From NCBI GenBank assembly GCA_032718865.1, contig JALUTQ010000020.1, positions 372,001-436,000 on the forward strand: a stretch of 64,000 nucleotides of DNA, in the 5' to 3' direction. The notes below the pieces were generated by a model, which searched no databases, was not told the origin of the DNA, and saw only the letters and a program-made list of their open reading frames with translations. This stretch comes from Tilletia caries. Lineage: Eukaryota; Basidiomycota; Exobasidiomycetes; Tilletiales; Tilletiaceae. Both the position numbers and the translations under genes were made by a program. This document shows, in pieces, positions 33,285 through 45,486 of the stretch; the first letter of the stretch is position 1, and every line of letters starts with the position of its first letter.

Positions 33285-33826
33285 CGTACGTGTTCGTCGT
33301 TGGGCGCGCTCCTTCCTTCGCTCGTTGCGTGTGAGGTCCGATGTTCCGTCCGAAGTAAGTCAGTCACAAGGCGGGAAGATGTGACCGGAGGCGAGGTCAA
33401 GAGGAGGCCACGTCCAGGTGTATGCCGCAGCGGAGGAGGAAGAGTAGGGGCCGAGGTAAGAGTGTGTTATGTATGCGCTGATGTGGTCGTCCGCCAGACC
33501 GGGAGCATGGCACGTTCGCAGCGCAAGTACACCGAGCGGACATAAGCGGGCATGCTGCCTTCCTCTCCCTCTTTCTCACTGCCCGACGCCCGTCTCACAC
33601 GCTGACAGGATACAGATACACAGACATGCGATCGATTCATTGCAATGATAAGCAGCCAAATACCGGGAATCCTTGAGGCTGCGAGAAGACGGGAGAAAAA
33701 TGTCGCTATGTACTGGGAGCAGATGCGCCGTGGGTAGACGAATCGCTGGTCGTTTGCTTGTCCTGGGGGAATATGTTGTGGTTCAATGAAGGCAGAAGCA
33801 CCGGGGGGTCCACTGTCCAGACGTTT
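33285..33826. other. Intergenic; NAD kinase upstream region
   Basis: About 540 bases between two minus-strand genes. I see no conserved coding signal. Confidence 0.5.
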
Positions 33827-35341
33827 TCAGGCGCCATAGTACGAATGACCGAGTTCGACATCGCGTCGGACATCAGGCCCATCAGCCGCGGGCGACTCAC
33901 CAGCCCGAGTCGCAAATTCAGGCTGGTAGTACTGCACACCCGCCTCGACCGCCTCGTCCTCCTCCGCCGCCGCAGCATGGCGATCCGCTCCATTGTTGTT
34001 CAACGCTGCGACTGCCGCTGACCCGCCGTCGCCATTCCGGTTCAGGTTCGAGGAGTCCGCATATACGGGGGCGATGTACCCATGTGTGCCGTTGCGTGGA
34101 CCGGTCGCGTGCACTGGTTTGCCGTTACCTGCCAGCTGGGTCGGGTCGGGCAGGCCTCCTGCTGTGAGGCTGGGATCCCGATGGTGCGCAGGCACGTATC
34201 TGTGAGTCCGGTTCTGAAGCCCGTCCTCTGAGCGACTAGGCACAGGACCCCAATTACCACCACCAGCAGCCGCTCCATTCCCCTGGGTCCTGTGCGGCCG
34301 GTCCGCAGACTCCCCATCAAACTTATCATACACCTCCGCGCGCGAGAAGGGATGATAAATCCTCGGCGCCCACGGTTTGTGCGACTGCGGGTGGCCGAGC
34401 GTCGGGTAGTAGAGGAAGTAGATGGCGACGCTGATCCAGAAGCCGAGCAGGCCGCCGGCGATGACGTCCGTTGCGTGATGGCGGTAGTCCATTGTGCGCG
34501 AGACGGCGATGAGCACGGCGCCGACGAGCGGTGTAAGAGCAATCCATGCGCCCAGGGCGTGTCCTCGGCTGTCGAAGAGGTGGACCTTGCCAGCGAGCTG
34601 TGGGGCGTGAAAAGCAAACCACCCGCGCACGTTCATCAGCGTCTGAGCGGCGCGCGAGTCAGGAACATCTCTGGGAAAGACTCACATAGAGCGAGAGGAA
34701 GGTGAGGCCTGCGAACGAGGTCGATGCGTGGCCAGATGGGAACGAGCGGAACCCATCTCGGATGATGTGATCCGTCACATCCGTCGTGCAGATCGCCTGC
34801 GTGACGAGCCCGAACACGGCCGCATTCGTAGCTCCTTGTTGCGGTCGGCATCGGTCCTGAAGAGGACGCAGCGAGAGAGAAGCATGCGGAAGGTCAGCTC
34901 TGTAGCATTCCCAGAAAAGCATGTGATCTCGAGAACGGACCCCCACCGCAAACTCACAATCAGGTCCGGCCGCGGCCGACCAACAGTCACCTTGACGAGC
35001 GTAGTGACCGTGAGCGTCAACGCATGGGTCAGCACAAGCCCCAAAAACGCCGTATGGAAATCCCACACGCTCTTCCTCACTCCGAGCCCAATGACACCCA
35101 CGACGACCAGGGGCACCAAGAACGAGCACACAGCAAGGAGCCAGGTCGGCACGCGCTCCGTGGTCGAGTACGTATGCTGGATCGAGGTGTCCGTCAGGCT
35201 GAACTCGCGGCGGAAGCCGTCGACGGAGTTGATGATGGCGAGCAGGCCGGCGAGGAGGAGGGTGCCGACCCAGTCGACCGCGTAGGAGGCGATGATCCGC
35301 ACGGCGGGCGAGGCCGTGGATTGGGAGCCGAACATTGGCAT
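33827..35341 (-). CDS. PAP2-type lipid phosphate phosphatase (LPP/DPP1-like)
   Basis: Exons 35341-34958, 34856-34686 and 34597-33827 give 441 residues. The three PAP2 signature motifs are complete: KVTVGRPRPD (motif 1), SFPSGHAST (motif 2) and SRTMDYRHHATDV (motif 3, nucleophilic His). About six membrane helices surround them, as in DPP1 and LPP1, which dephosphorylate diacylglycerol pyrophosphate, phosphatidate and related lipids at vacuole or Golgi membranes. The C-terminal tail of about 170 residues is hydrophilic and rich in Asn/Gly/Ala, longer than in yeast. It ends in a tyrosine-containing segment (ELGHSYYGA). Confidence 0.93.
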
Positions 35342-35933
35342 GTACGAATACCTATCTAGTTTCCGCAGGGTAATAAGTCAAGAGAAGAGAAGAGAAGAAG
35401 GGGGCCAGCAAGGGGGGAGCGTCGCGTCTGAGGATAAGGGAGGTATATCAGACGTCAGTAGGAGGTGGTCGACGCTCTATCTTGTACGACTTTGAACATC
35501 CCGCGGCGCGCCAAGTCACACGAGCGGTCCTATGAATTTCAAATTGCACTTGCTACACCGCCTCATCATTCATCAACGCATCATCAACTGCGCCGTGCGT
35601 GACTTATCTTGCGGAGATGCGGACTCTCGCTGATGCGGGCCTCAGCGCCTCAGCGGGGTCTGGGCCCATGGCATGCTGCTGCTTTGTGATGTGCTGCGGG
35701 CCTGCGACTGCTGAGTACTGAGTGCTGCCCCCTGTTTGTGATTGTGTGATGAAACAGTCGAATTTGATGATCCTCGACTTCAGTAGTAGTAGTAGTAGTG
35801 GACCATTCCCCGCCAGTCAGTGGGGCCCCTCGTCCCGGCGGTCGAACGTGGTGAGGAACGAACCGCGGTCCGGCGGTCGAGCGTGATCCCAATATTGTAC
35901 AAGGGCTTCCATCAAGCGGCCCCCTGTCCCACC
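35342..35933. other. Intergenic; PAP2 upstream region
   Basis: About 590 bases between two minus-strand genes, with a short AGT trinucleotide run near 35783-35800. I see no other feature. Confidence 0.5.
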
Positions 35934-38302
35934 CTAGAACCCCAGTCCTGACACAGCCGCCGTAAGCCGATAAGCCTCCTGCCGACCCCGCCTCTTCGTC
36001 CCCTTCACCCCTCCCTGCCTCCACACATCCGCCGCCCGCTGTGTATCCAACAAGACCCCCTTCCCCAATAACGTCCGTCGTTTCGCCCGCGGTGTCGGGG
36101 ACGTCCTCCCATCCTCCTCATCAGACGAAGATTCGCTCTCCGTATCACTCGTGATCCCCGCCGAGCTAGAGGTTGAGGATGAGGAGGACGAGCCGGGGCC
36201 GGAGCCGGATGAGATGGAGATGGCGTCGTCGACCGGGTTCGTTCCTCTTGCCTTCTTCGTTCTTTGGCGATTTGGCTGCAGACGAACGGCCATGGGAGTT
36301 CGTGTCCGACCTTGGGAGTCCAAGGTGGCCGAGGCTCCACTGCTGCTCGGTATTTCTATCACGATCCGGCGTGATGGGCCCGGACGAGAGGCAGGTTTTG
36401 GGGTTCGTAGGAGGGGGCCGGACGTCGTGGGGGTCTTACTTTTACCTTTGCCCTTGCCCTTATCCTTCTCGTTGCCCTGACTCTCCGTCTCGGAATCACT
36501 GCTACCCAGGAAAGGAATCTCCACATCCTCAACAGAGAGAAACATCTCCGCCGCCGTACCTCCCCACCTCTTCCCCTGTTGTTGGTGACCTCCCCTTCCT
36601 CCCCCTCCCCGGAACGCGGCGGTCGAAGTCTTGCTCTGTGTCGGTCGAAAGCGGAACTTGCGTCCATTGAATGGCCATCGAAGGGGGACGCACTCGGGTG
36701 CTATCTCGATCACCCCATCATCGACGAGCTGTCGTATAATACTCTCGAAGAGCCGCTTGACTTTAGCAGCGAGTGCTTCGGAGGACAGTTTCGACGCTTG
36801 TTTGCGGATTTGAATACCGTCGTCAGCCACCTTCTCATTCTCCTTCTTCTTCTGCTTGCCATGCTTGGATGACGAAGTCGAAATCGAAGAGGAAGATGCT
36901 GAAACGCCTGAACTCTTCAGTTTCGTCTCTCGCTTTTCGAGCTCGCGCAGTACGACGCTTTCAGCATGATTGCGCAACTCGACCTGCCGACGCAGATATC
37001 GCACCGTAAACGCCGGCGGCGATCGTGAAGTCGACGCCTGATTCTCGCCAGCGGCCGCCGCCGCTGTCGAGCAGAATGCATGGATATGCTGAGCCACATA
37101 CGGTCGGAAACGCGATGCGGAGAGTTCGCTTCCCTTGAGCTTGTACCATGCGCGTAGTCTTCGATGCCCGCCACCGCCGAAGGACGACCCTTCTCCCAAG
37201 GAGGAAGAAGAGGGAGCAGCGGAAGCAGGAGACGAGGCGAATTGAGGGAAGACGTTCTGATATCGAACGCTCGTCTTGGCTCCTGGAGGAGTTGCATCGG
37301 GAGAAGGCAGCGTAGCGATCGGTTGTCCTCCTAGATATCTCTCGCCGACCCACGCAGCATTCGAATAGTAGTTGGCATTCGTGTAGACGGGCGGGAGGTA
37401 CTCTGGCGGGATCGTTGTCTTGCGAGGCTGCTCCGACAAGGTCTCCGCGGAATGGTCGTTTGGCGAGGGGAGATGCGCAGTCGGCAAGGAGGCGAGGTCC
37501 AGAGGCTCTTGATATGTGGTCCGGAGGGCGAGGGCGACAGCATGTATGTGTTGGATTTCGGCATACAAGTCGCTCAGAAGGTCTGCAAACAGAAGCTGTC
37601 TTGAGCAAGAATGAAGAGAACTCAGCATTTCCAACTTAGATGACCATGGCACATACTGATTGAATGCGCATACAGCGCTCTTTCTTCCCATTCCCGGCGT
37701 ATCTTGCCAACGACCCGGACCACATCGCCGACGTTGCGAAGCTTCTTCCTGATTCCAGTTTCGCCCAGTACTTCAATGACCTGAAGGACGGCAGTTCCAT
37801 CATCGACTGCATAACATAAGGCAAGAAAGTCAGTTCCAAGTTGCGGATTTATAGACAAAGCCAGTTACATACCCAAGTATACAATCCTCGACTCCTTCTC
37901 GGTGACGCCGACGACCATCCCGACGATTTCAGCATGGATGAAAGGTCTCCGTTCGAGCAAGTATACCGGCTGTGGGAATCCCAAGGCAGGAAGCAGGGAG
38001 GCGGAATTGATGTGAGAGGCGAAGCACTTGATGGCATTATGCATATGGTTGGCCCAGATATAGATGCGGCCTGCTGTCTGGATATTAGTGAGGTCGTGCC
38101 CTGGGAGAGAGAGGAGAGGCGGATCGAGAGCGCGTGCCTTGCCCTTGCCCTTGCCCTTGCCCTTGCCCCTGCTGTTGATTATTGTGGCGGGTATGCGAAT
38201 TTCGAGGCGAGACTTGGACGCGGACGGGGCTGGCGGGCCTGGGACTGGGCCTGGGACTGGGACTGGACGGGAGAGCACCGTCTGGCTGCTACCGCTGCTC
38301 AT
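35934..38302 (-). CDS. STN1-like subunit of the CST telomere complex
   Basis: Exons 38302-37873, 37806-37657 and 37582-35934 give 742 residues; an in-frame ATG at 38458 would give 794. The N-terminal OB-fold shows YIWANHMHNAIKCFASH-type lead-in, then RPFIHAEIVGMVVGVTEKES, RIVYLVDDGTAVLQVIEV and GDVVRVVGKIRREWEERALYA. The dispersed DDGT strand is typical of STN1/RPA2-like folds. A middle region (NLLSDLYAEIQHIHAVAL) is followed by a winged-helix-like segment (KVKRLFESIIRQLVDDGVIEI). The last 200 residues are low-complexity with acidic and Ser runs. By family STN1 binds telomeric single strands with TEN1 and assists Pol alpha fill-in. Support is by motif pattern, not search. The promoter lies next to a TIR element. 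Confidence 0.72.
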
Positions 38303-38447
38303 CAAACCGCTCGCTCGCCAGCGCAGGGAAGGGAGGGCAACGCGTGTTGCTCTCGAAGGGAGACGCGACGCGCGCTGCTTTCGTGTTGTGTTTGTTGTTC
38401 TTTTGTGTATGGTCTGCTCGGAGCCTTTCCTGAGGAAGAAGCTGAAG

Positions 38448-38463
38448 CTCGAGCTCATCCTTG
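38448..38463. repeat. 16-bp direct repeat, left copy
   Basis: CTCGAGCTCATCCTTG, repeated exactly at 40466-40481 on the other side of the TIR element. The two copies are in the same orientation. Confidence 0.85.
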
Positions 38464-38474
38464 GGGGCCTCGAG

Positions 38475-38531
38475 TATGGAACGCCGTTTGGGTCAGCCTT
38501 TCAGGTCGCCCAACATTTTTCCAGGGTCGCC
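38475..38531 (+). repeat. Left terminal inverted repeat (57 bp)
   Basis: It starts TATGGAACGCCG and ends CAGGGTCGCC. It matches 40408-40464 in reverse complement without mismatch. Confidence 0.9.
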
Positions 38532-40407
38532 CAAACTTTCCACTACTAAGTATACCACTGCCCAATCACCCCTACCCATCCTCAAACCCACGCAACGCCC
38601 ATTGCTGCGCCTATCCGTCTGCGCCTGACTTGCAGCACGTCTCGCGCGCGCTTTTCTGCCGACTCTGCTGACCCTTCTCCTTTCTCTGCCGCTGTCCAGC
38701 TGGGTGCTTACTGCTGGTACCAATCGCCGATCACTTCTTCTCTCACCAGTCATCTCCAACCTTGTTCAATCCTCATTGTTGCAGCCTCTTCGGATCTTCA
38801 CACCTGCTCCTTGTCGGCTACAGCTTGCGCTTTGCGCGCTCTCGAATCTCGTCTTGGCGGCAGGCTTCAAGGGCCATACATTTTTGACCTGAGGTGAGCG
38901 CGCCCGCTTTCCTACATGCACAGTGCTCAATGCTCATCACCATTCTCTTGCGCTGCACCCTGCCTTACAGCCACACGACTGCGCAGCAACGATGAATCAT
39001 TGACCGGCGAGCCACTCTGTCCTGTGCGCGTGTGGTCAGGGCTCGGGTGCTGTGTAAGGTGAGCCGGCTACTTCCCGAATCACAGCATGCATTCATTACT
39101 TCGTTCACTGATCATCGATTACAATCTTTCACAGCTACTCACACGCTGTACGGCACACACACCGGGGCTCAACGGACTTGATACCAATGTTGTGAAGGCA
39201 GGTTCATACGCAGTGTCCTTACTGCGCACGCGGTGCGATGCTCTGCTGACAGCTTTTGTATATTGTGCTTTGCGTTTCAGATCCCAAAGGCCAAAGCACG
39301 TAAGCTGTCGCTCCACCATTTATGTCTGCGCGTGGGACTGCACCAAGTCACTGACCACCTACACCTCCCCTCTTCAGACTCGTCCCCGGGTTGCATACCC
39401 CCCAACCTCTCACCCGCGTCGACCTATGGCGACACATAACGATGCACGGGCATGATCATGCACTGAAATGAGAACGGCACATTGAAATGAGTTTTCGCTG
39501 CTTCCTTGTTGCCTCCAGGCTCCAGCCCATCCATCCTCTTGACCTCTTCACTCCACTGACTGATAACCTCGCCACCCAGCTCTGTGCTTCCTGGCACTCT
39601 ATCACGCATCCATCATGTCATCATCGAACAAGGAACGAGTGAGTGGGTTACGTCTTATCACTTATGCGACTGTTGTGTACATATAGGCTTGTAGGACCTA
39701 GCTGGCCTGAGCAATACCAGAACTGAGAGCATGTCACCAACGATGAGTGCGAATGGAGGCAACGAAGGAGCAGGAACGGCATTGTAGACGTACGGACGTG
39801 GCCAAAGTATCTGTAGGAAGCAAAGAGAAGTGTTCGGGAGGTCAACAAGGTCATGGTCCCTTCGGCCTGCGCTGAGCAACTAGCGTCTAGCCGCCTGTCC
39901 ACTCACTGACGCACTCAACGACTCAAGGGCCAGGGTAGCCGAGAAAAGAAGGCAGCCGGGCAGAAGCAGAGCATGAACGACAGAAGCAGCAATGCTGGGC
40001 GGGCTGAGACTTCTGTCATGGGTGCCAGAGTGGGGAAGAAGAGGGGGAAGAGCATCAGCACAAGATTGAGAAAACTTGTTTGCTTGGATTGGGGCACTCA
40101 CATGAATGGATCCATCGTGTCTCGTATCTGTTTGCTGGGGAGAGGTTGAGAAGGAAGAGAGTAAGTAGTGCGCGCTGAGTGGCTCGCAGAGCAGGCGGAA
40201 GGAGAAGAGGAGGACTGGGGAGGTGAGGGTGAAAGAAAGTCGAGGAGACGTCAGCGGTCAGCGCACGCAAGTTCTGGGCTCGGTGCAGCACGCGCGCAGC
40301 TGTTGTAGGCGTAGGACGCAATGCTCGCATGTGCGCAGGTGTGTTTGTGTATGTGAAGATACTCGGTGGATGAGGATTGATTCGCTGTGGTAGTGGTTTT
40401 GGTGGTA

Positions 40408-40464
40408 GGCGACCCTGGAAAAATGTTGGGCGACCTGAAAGGCTGACCCAAACGGCGTTCCATA
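40408..40464 (-). repeat. Right terminal inverted repeat (57 bp)
   Basis: Reverse complement of 38475-38531. It lies about 95 bases before the nucleoporin ATG. Confidence 0.9.
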
Positions 40465-40465
40465 C

Positions 40466-40481
40466 CTCGAGCTCATCCTTG
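40466..40481. repeat. 16-bp direct repeat, right copy
   Basis: CTCGAGCTCATCCTTG. Its first bases overlap the CCTCGAG duplication at the element's right end. Confidence 0.85.
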
Positions 40482-40558
40482 CCTGCGTCCATCTCGACAT
40501 CGGCAGAGCACAGAGCGCAGAGGGCAGAGAGCAGAGCGCAGAGAGGAGCAGAGTGAAG

Positions 40559-40859
40559 ATGTTCAATCGGTCGACTTCCTTCTCATTTGGGCAGACGGCG
40601 CAGCAGCAGCCAGCAGCACCAGCTTCCACCTTCAGCTTCGGGGCATCGCAGCCGCAGCAACAGCAACAGCAGCCAGCAGCCACGACCTCGCTCTTCGGTC
40701 AGCCTGCTCAGCAGCAGCAGCAGCAGCAGCAACCACAGCAGCAGCAGGGGCTCTTCGGCGCTTCAACAGGCGGACTCTTTGGATCTACCAACACCGCACA
40801 GCAACAGCAGCAGCCAGCCCAGTCCACCTTCTCCTTTGGACAACCACAGCAACAGCAGC

Positions 40860-40896
<37 letters not shown>

Positions 40897-42117
40897 GCCA
40901 CAACAACAACAGCTCACATGGGGGCAGCAGTCTCAACAGCAACCACAGCAACAACAACAACAGCAAGCAGGCCAGTCGCCTTTCTCCCAATACCCATTCC
41001 ACCAGCGAGAACGATTCAACGACCTCCCAGACGCGCCTAAGAAACTTCTCGAGGAACTGGACGACTTCATCCAGTCGCAGCATCGCATCCGAGCCGAGGT
41101 TCGCACCAAGGATTACGGCACAGACCAGATCAGGAAGAGCAGTGCCCTCGTCACCGATCTCCGCCATGTACGTCTCTCCCCCTCTCCCCACTCCTTCGCG
41201 TCCTAAACTTTTCCCATAACAAAAAGGCTCACATCCTTACAATCCATCCCACTTTCATCGATACCCCCCATCTTCTCACCCAGGAACTCAACGCCCTCAA
41301 CACCCTCATCCTACCCTCCGATCTCTCCCAAGCCCGAGAGCTCGCTCTCACCCTGGACACAGACCACAAGGACTTGAAGCATATGTGCGACATTGTCTCG
41401 CTCATCCACCACGCCAGCAATCCGCAGTCGCAGTCGGCCGCTCAACAGGGCCAGCAGCAGTCTCAGACGGGTGGGCCGGGGGGCGCTCGGCTTATTGGGC
41501 CGAAGGAGATCTCAGAACTTGGGCTGGGAGGGTTTGGTGCCAAGTACGTTCCTTTTCTCTTCCGTTTAAAAAATCGTCTTCGGCCATCCTCAGGTCGGGC
41601 TGTTGGGACTTACACTTCCCTTCTTCCTTTCAGATACTTTGCTAACGTCGGCAGCAGTTTCAAGGAACGCATTGAGCGCTACCGGGCTACCATGGAGGTG
41701 AGCCCTCGCAATGAAGTGAAGCCCTTTCTTATCATTCCCTCCCGTGCTCATTGAACCCCCCTTCCACTTCCCCATCCAGTCCATCGAGCGCTTCCTCGCC
41801 TCCATGGACGGATCCAACTCTCAAAATCCAGAAGGTACGTCTAACAAACACTCCTCTCCCATCCTCGGTCCGTGCCAAAAAAAACAAAAAGTGGGAGAGA
41901 GAAAGTTAACGTGGCCCCCCGCTCTTGCGTTCTGCCAGTCATCGCCAACGCCCTCAAGGCACAACACGCAGAATTCATGGACCTCGCCTCCCAAGTCACC
42001 GCTCTCCACGCCGAGATCGACCTGTTGCGCACAGATTTCACGCGGTGGTATCAGCGCACGAACAACTGCATTCGGGATCCCTTTGCCGGTATCGTCGCTG
42101 CAGCCGGGGGGATGTGA
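40559..42117 (+). CDS. FG nucleoporin of the central channel (Nup49/Nup58 type)
   Basis: Exons 40559-41167, 41284-41543, 41634-41697, 41780-41834 and 41939-42117 give 388 residues. The first 140 hold FG and GLFG motifs (FSFG, SLFG, GLFGAS, STFSFGQ) separated by long glutamine runs. The rest is coiled-coil: LPDAPKKLLEELDDFIQSQHRIRAEV, then YFANVGSSFKERIERYRATMESIERFL and HAEFMDLASQVTALHAEIDLLR. FG repeats before a coiled-coil of this pattern fit Nup49/Nup58, which joins Nsp1 and Nup57 in the nuclear pore channel. Nup57 is the main alternative. The CAG/CAA tract is long and may vary between strains. Confidence 0.8.
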
Positions 42118-42557
42118 GATGGGGGCAAGAAACTAGAACCTTTGTGGGGCTGGACCTGGCGAAGACGAACGTCGCCAGTGCGCATTTCTTTAGGGCAGTT
42201 CACGCGTTCACGCGGATCGTCAATTTCACGTTTTGACGCGCTCTGAACCGCTCCTATGCTCCAAGAACCATCGTCTGCATGGAAGCATACCATCTTCCTC
42301 GTGGAAGGCAGCGCTGTCTGCAAAGTGAGGACTTTCCTGTCGCTCAGCTCAGCCTGATCCTGATGTGCACTCAGAAACATGAGCAATTTGAGGTAGTTCG
42401 AGTGAGCAGCCTGTGATAAACCAGTATTTGACGGTCGATCGGTCGATCTCCCTGCGATCCCCTAGCTCTCGCTTTTTGAGACACGACCCATTGTCCATCC
42501 GTTTTCCATTCCCACCCTGTGCTCGTCCGCTGCTGACCCCTCCCGATACTGCTCCTC
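42118..42557. other. Intergenic, convergent 3' regions
   Basis: About 440 bases between the nucleoporin (+) and the GGA stop (-). I see no further feature. Confidence 0.6.
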
Positions 42558-45111
42558 TCACTTGAACAAGGCATCCAAATCACCAAACGGATCCTTGCCT
42601 TTACCCGGCCCCCCACTCGCTTTGCTCTGCTCCGTAACCGACCCGTTCATCGCCCGCGAACCGCCCGCCTGCGTCTGCGCCTGCGCCTGAGATGCAGACC
42701 CTCCCCCTCCTCCGCCTACTTGCTTCGGCTGCATAGCCGCCCAGTTCGACGACGCCGACGAGGCGGCCGCTGGAGTGGAAGACGAAGAACCAAATCCGAA
42801 ATCAAGGTCGTCCAGCCCTGAGGCCGATGCCGGTGGTGGCGCAGGAGAGGAGGCAGGCACAGACGAAGGGGTCGGCGTAGGGTTTCTCGAAGGAGGCAAC
42901 GCCACAGCTCCATGCAAGAATCCAGAAGACGACGACGAGGCACCGACCGCGCCCGAACCGGACTCGTTAAACGTCAACGACGCAAAGTCGTCCAGGATAC
43001 TACCGCCAATAGCGGCAGAGGGAGCCGGCTGCTGTGATGATGAGCCCGCAGTACCGTTGCCCGCCGAGGCGTCCGTGGCCGACGTCGAGGACTCGTCGTC
43101 GAAGCTGATCAAGTCGCTCAGCTTGGCTGTGGGCACGGCGTTGGCACCGCCCTTGGCAGGGTCGATCCTGGAAAATTGGAAGGATTGGGTAAGACAAGCA
43201 GAATCGGTTAAAATGTGAGCAACGTGAGTCAATCTCGGACTGGACAGACGTCCGCTTTCATATACTCACGAGGGGTCGATCTCAGCCGTGGCAGTAAAGT
43301 CGCCCTTCTTGAACGACGTGTACCGCTCGCAAATCTTGTTGATCAGGTCATTGATCAGAAGCAAGCGGTCTGCGTCAAGATTTCGGTCCAAAGGGAAAAC
43401 GCCAAGAAGGGAAATCAGTTTTTTCTGCACGATGCCTGGTGCTGGTCTTTTGTACTGAGAGAAAGGCTTGCTCACCAAGGTGCGTCGACTCCGCCTCTTC
43501 CGCTTCCGAGACCCACTTCTGAATTCGAGGCTGCACCGACCGCAGTTGATTCGAAATTTGCTACTCAACGGTACAGACGCGTCAGGCCATCAGTTCGCCA
43601 TCCCAACACGTTATATTTTTTTCCCTTCTGGGAGGTAGGAAGAAGGGAGCAGACAAAAAAGGTACTCACCTCGTATGCATCACCCTGCACAAACTTCTCG
43701 CCCGGATTGACATTGTCGAGCATACTGTTGAGCAAGATGGCCCGGCCCTGAACCTTGTCCAGATCCGACTGCGCCTGTGCCCAATAGTCCGGCTTGTTCT
43801 CCGGCTCGGCTCCGGACAAGATCTTCATCAGCTCCTGGGCCTGTTCGAGATCTCGGGGCGTACCGCGTCGGAGGAGCTCTTGGAGCTTGGCACCTTGTGC
43901 AGCGCGGTCTTCTTCTTCGAGTTCTTCGGCTGATTTGATGTCCTGGAAGGAAAGGGGACGAGGTTGGGAATTCGGGTTCAAGAACGTTCAGCGGTTCGCG
44001 CGCGCTGAAGTACAGGAGAGCGGGCGGTCCAAGATTCTCACATTTTCGGGGTTAAGGACTGCCGTGACGCGCGAGTCAATGTTAGGGAACCGATACCCTG
44101 TTTGGTCAAGACAAAGCGGTAATGAGTCACAGTCATTTGCTGAGGAGTTTTGGAGGAGAAGGAAGCCCACTGACCTTTGTAAGTAAGTAACCGATGCATA
44201 TCTCGAATATGCACTAGATCCTCCTTGTGCTTGCTCGTCGCGCAAATGGTCAGCTTCCACTCGTGGATGAGCTCCAAGATGCGGCGCATGCTGGGTGACG
44301 GGAAAGGCGGAGGCCGTTCAGGAAAGCGTTTGACGAGCTCGTTGAGGAATTCCTTGGTCGAGACTTGGAGGTGAAACGGGTAACCACAGTTCTTGACGAG
44401 AATGTCGAGCAGCTGGGAAGAAGGTGGAATGGGAGGGGAGGGGGAGAGAAGTATGAGGACTGCGCAGCGTGAGGGGAGCGAGGAGGTGGGGGAAAGGGTG
44501 AGACTTACGTGCAGGGCGAGCATGGCGATGTTGGGGTTGCGAGAGTTGATTCTCCGCGCCGTCTCCATGGCTGCTTCGCGAGGGCTGTCCCACCACGTAT
44601 GGTCACCAAGGAAAAGTAAAGCGTTGAGCAAGCATTTCGGTCGGGCATGTTTCCATACCATGCCTCCCCCAGCCGATTGTCGCATGCTCACGTATTCGCC
44701 TTTTTGGAGTTGACGTAGTCTGCAAACTCGAGCTCGATGGCGAGATTGGGCTCGCGGAAGCTTGGATCGCAGCATCGCTCTGGACGACAGAAGGGGGGGG
44801 AGGATAAGGGAAGAAACCATGTCAGCTCAAGGCCCAATTCCACCCTCCCTTCTCACAGCGATTGGGGCCAACTCACCAACATATGTCTGCACGGGCGTCG
44901 TGACGAGGTCGACCTCAAGGCTGCGCGCTGCCCATTCCGCAATGGCATACAGCGCTCCCTGCGGTGCTTCGAGCGCGCCGCTGCTGCTCCCACCACCACC
45001 ACCGCCGGAGGAAGATCCGCCGGAAGCTCGACTGCCACCGGCGCTGCTTCCGCCGCGCCAGGCCGGATTTGATCCGTTTCCGCGGGAGTTGGTTCGTTGG
45101 TGATTGTACAT
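42558..45111 (-). CDS. VHS-GAT clathrin adaptor, GGA-like
   Basis: Nine minus-strand exons (45111-44877, 44779-44692, 44584-44509, 44412-44175, 44097-44042, 43942-43670, 43560-43476, 43369-43270, 43167-42558) give 586 residues. After a Ser/Gly-rich start comes a VHS domain: PSFREPNLAIELEFADYV, PREAAMETARRINSRNPN, LLDILVKNCGYPFHLQVSTK and FLNELVKRF. A GAT domain follows: AQELMKIL, the helix GRAILLNSMLDNVN and DRLLLINDLINKICERY. The C-terminal 200 residues are Ser/Ala/Gly-rich with short acidic-aromatic motifs (DDFASLTF, DDLDFGFG, DPFGDLDALF). By family it binds Arf-GTP and clathrin and sorts cargo from the trans-Golgi network. No GAE (ear) domain is visible, unlike in canonical GGAs; the end of the gene is intact, so this appears genuine. 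Confidence 0.85.
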
Positions 45112-45486
45112 AGCTACCTTTTCGGAGAGAGAAACGGCCTGTAGAAGGTTGCGTGTAGGACTGTCGTGGTTGCGGCGTTGGGTCAGAGGAGCTGGGGGAT
45201 CGGTGAGCTGGCGATGAGCTTTGGCTGTGCGCAATACGCGCACGGAAGGAACACACGGACCACGCCAAACAGATCACCACGATGAGCATCACACAATGAA
45301 TGCACGAGACGTTGGATATGGGTAAGCGTTAAGCCCTTCTAATCATACATCTTGGGAGTGAGAGGAAGCAAGGCGAGGTGCGATGAAAGGGAAGGGAGTT
45401 GACGGCCGTAGCAGCATGCCAGCGTGGCTGATGAAAGAGAACCCCGACCTCATGTGTGGTCTTCACACGGCCTTGGACCTTGGACC
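45112..45486. other. Intergenic; GGA-like gene upstream region
   Basis: About 375 bases between two minus-strand genes. I see no further feature. Confidence 0.6.

Larger units (their letters stand above)
38475..40464. mobile_element. 1990-bp element with perfect 57-bp terminal inverted repeats
   Basis: The segment 38475-38531 is identical, base for base, to the reverse complement of 40408-40464. Each end abuts the 7-bp direct repeat CCTCGAG (38468-38474 and 40465-40471), consistent with a target-site duplication. The interior (about 1876 bases) has no ORF resembling a transposase and I see no exon chain, so it is probably non-autonomous. I cannot assign a superfamily: a 7- to 8-bp duplication would fit hAT-like or related elements. 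It fills nearly the whole divergent promoter of STN1 and the nucleoporin gene, so each TIR now lies close to one start codon. Confidence 0.75.
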
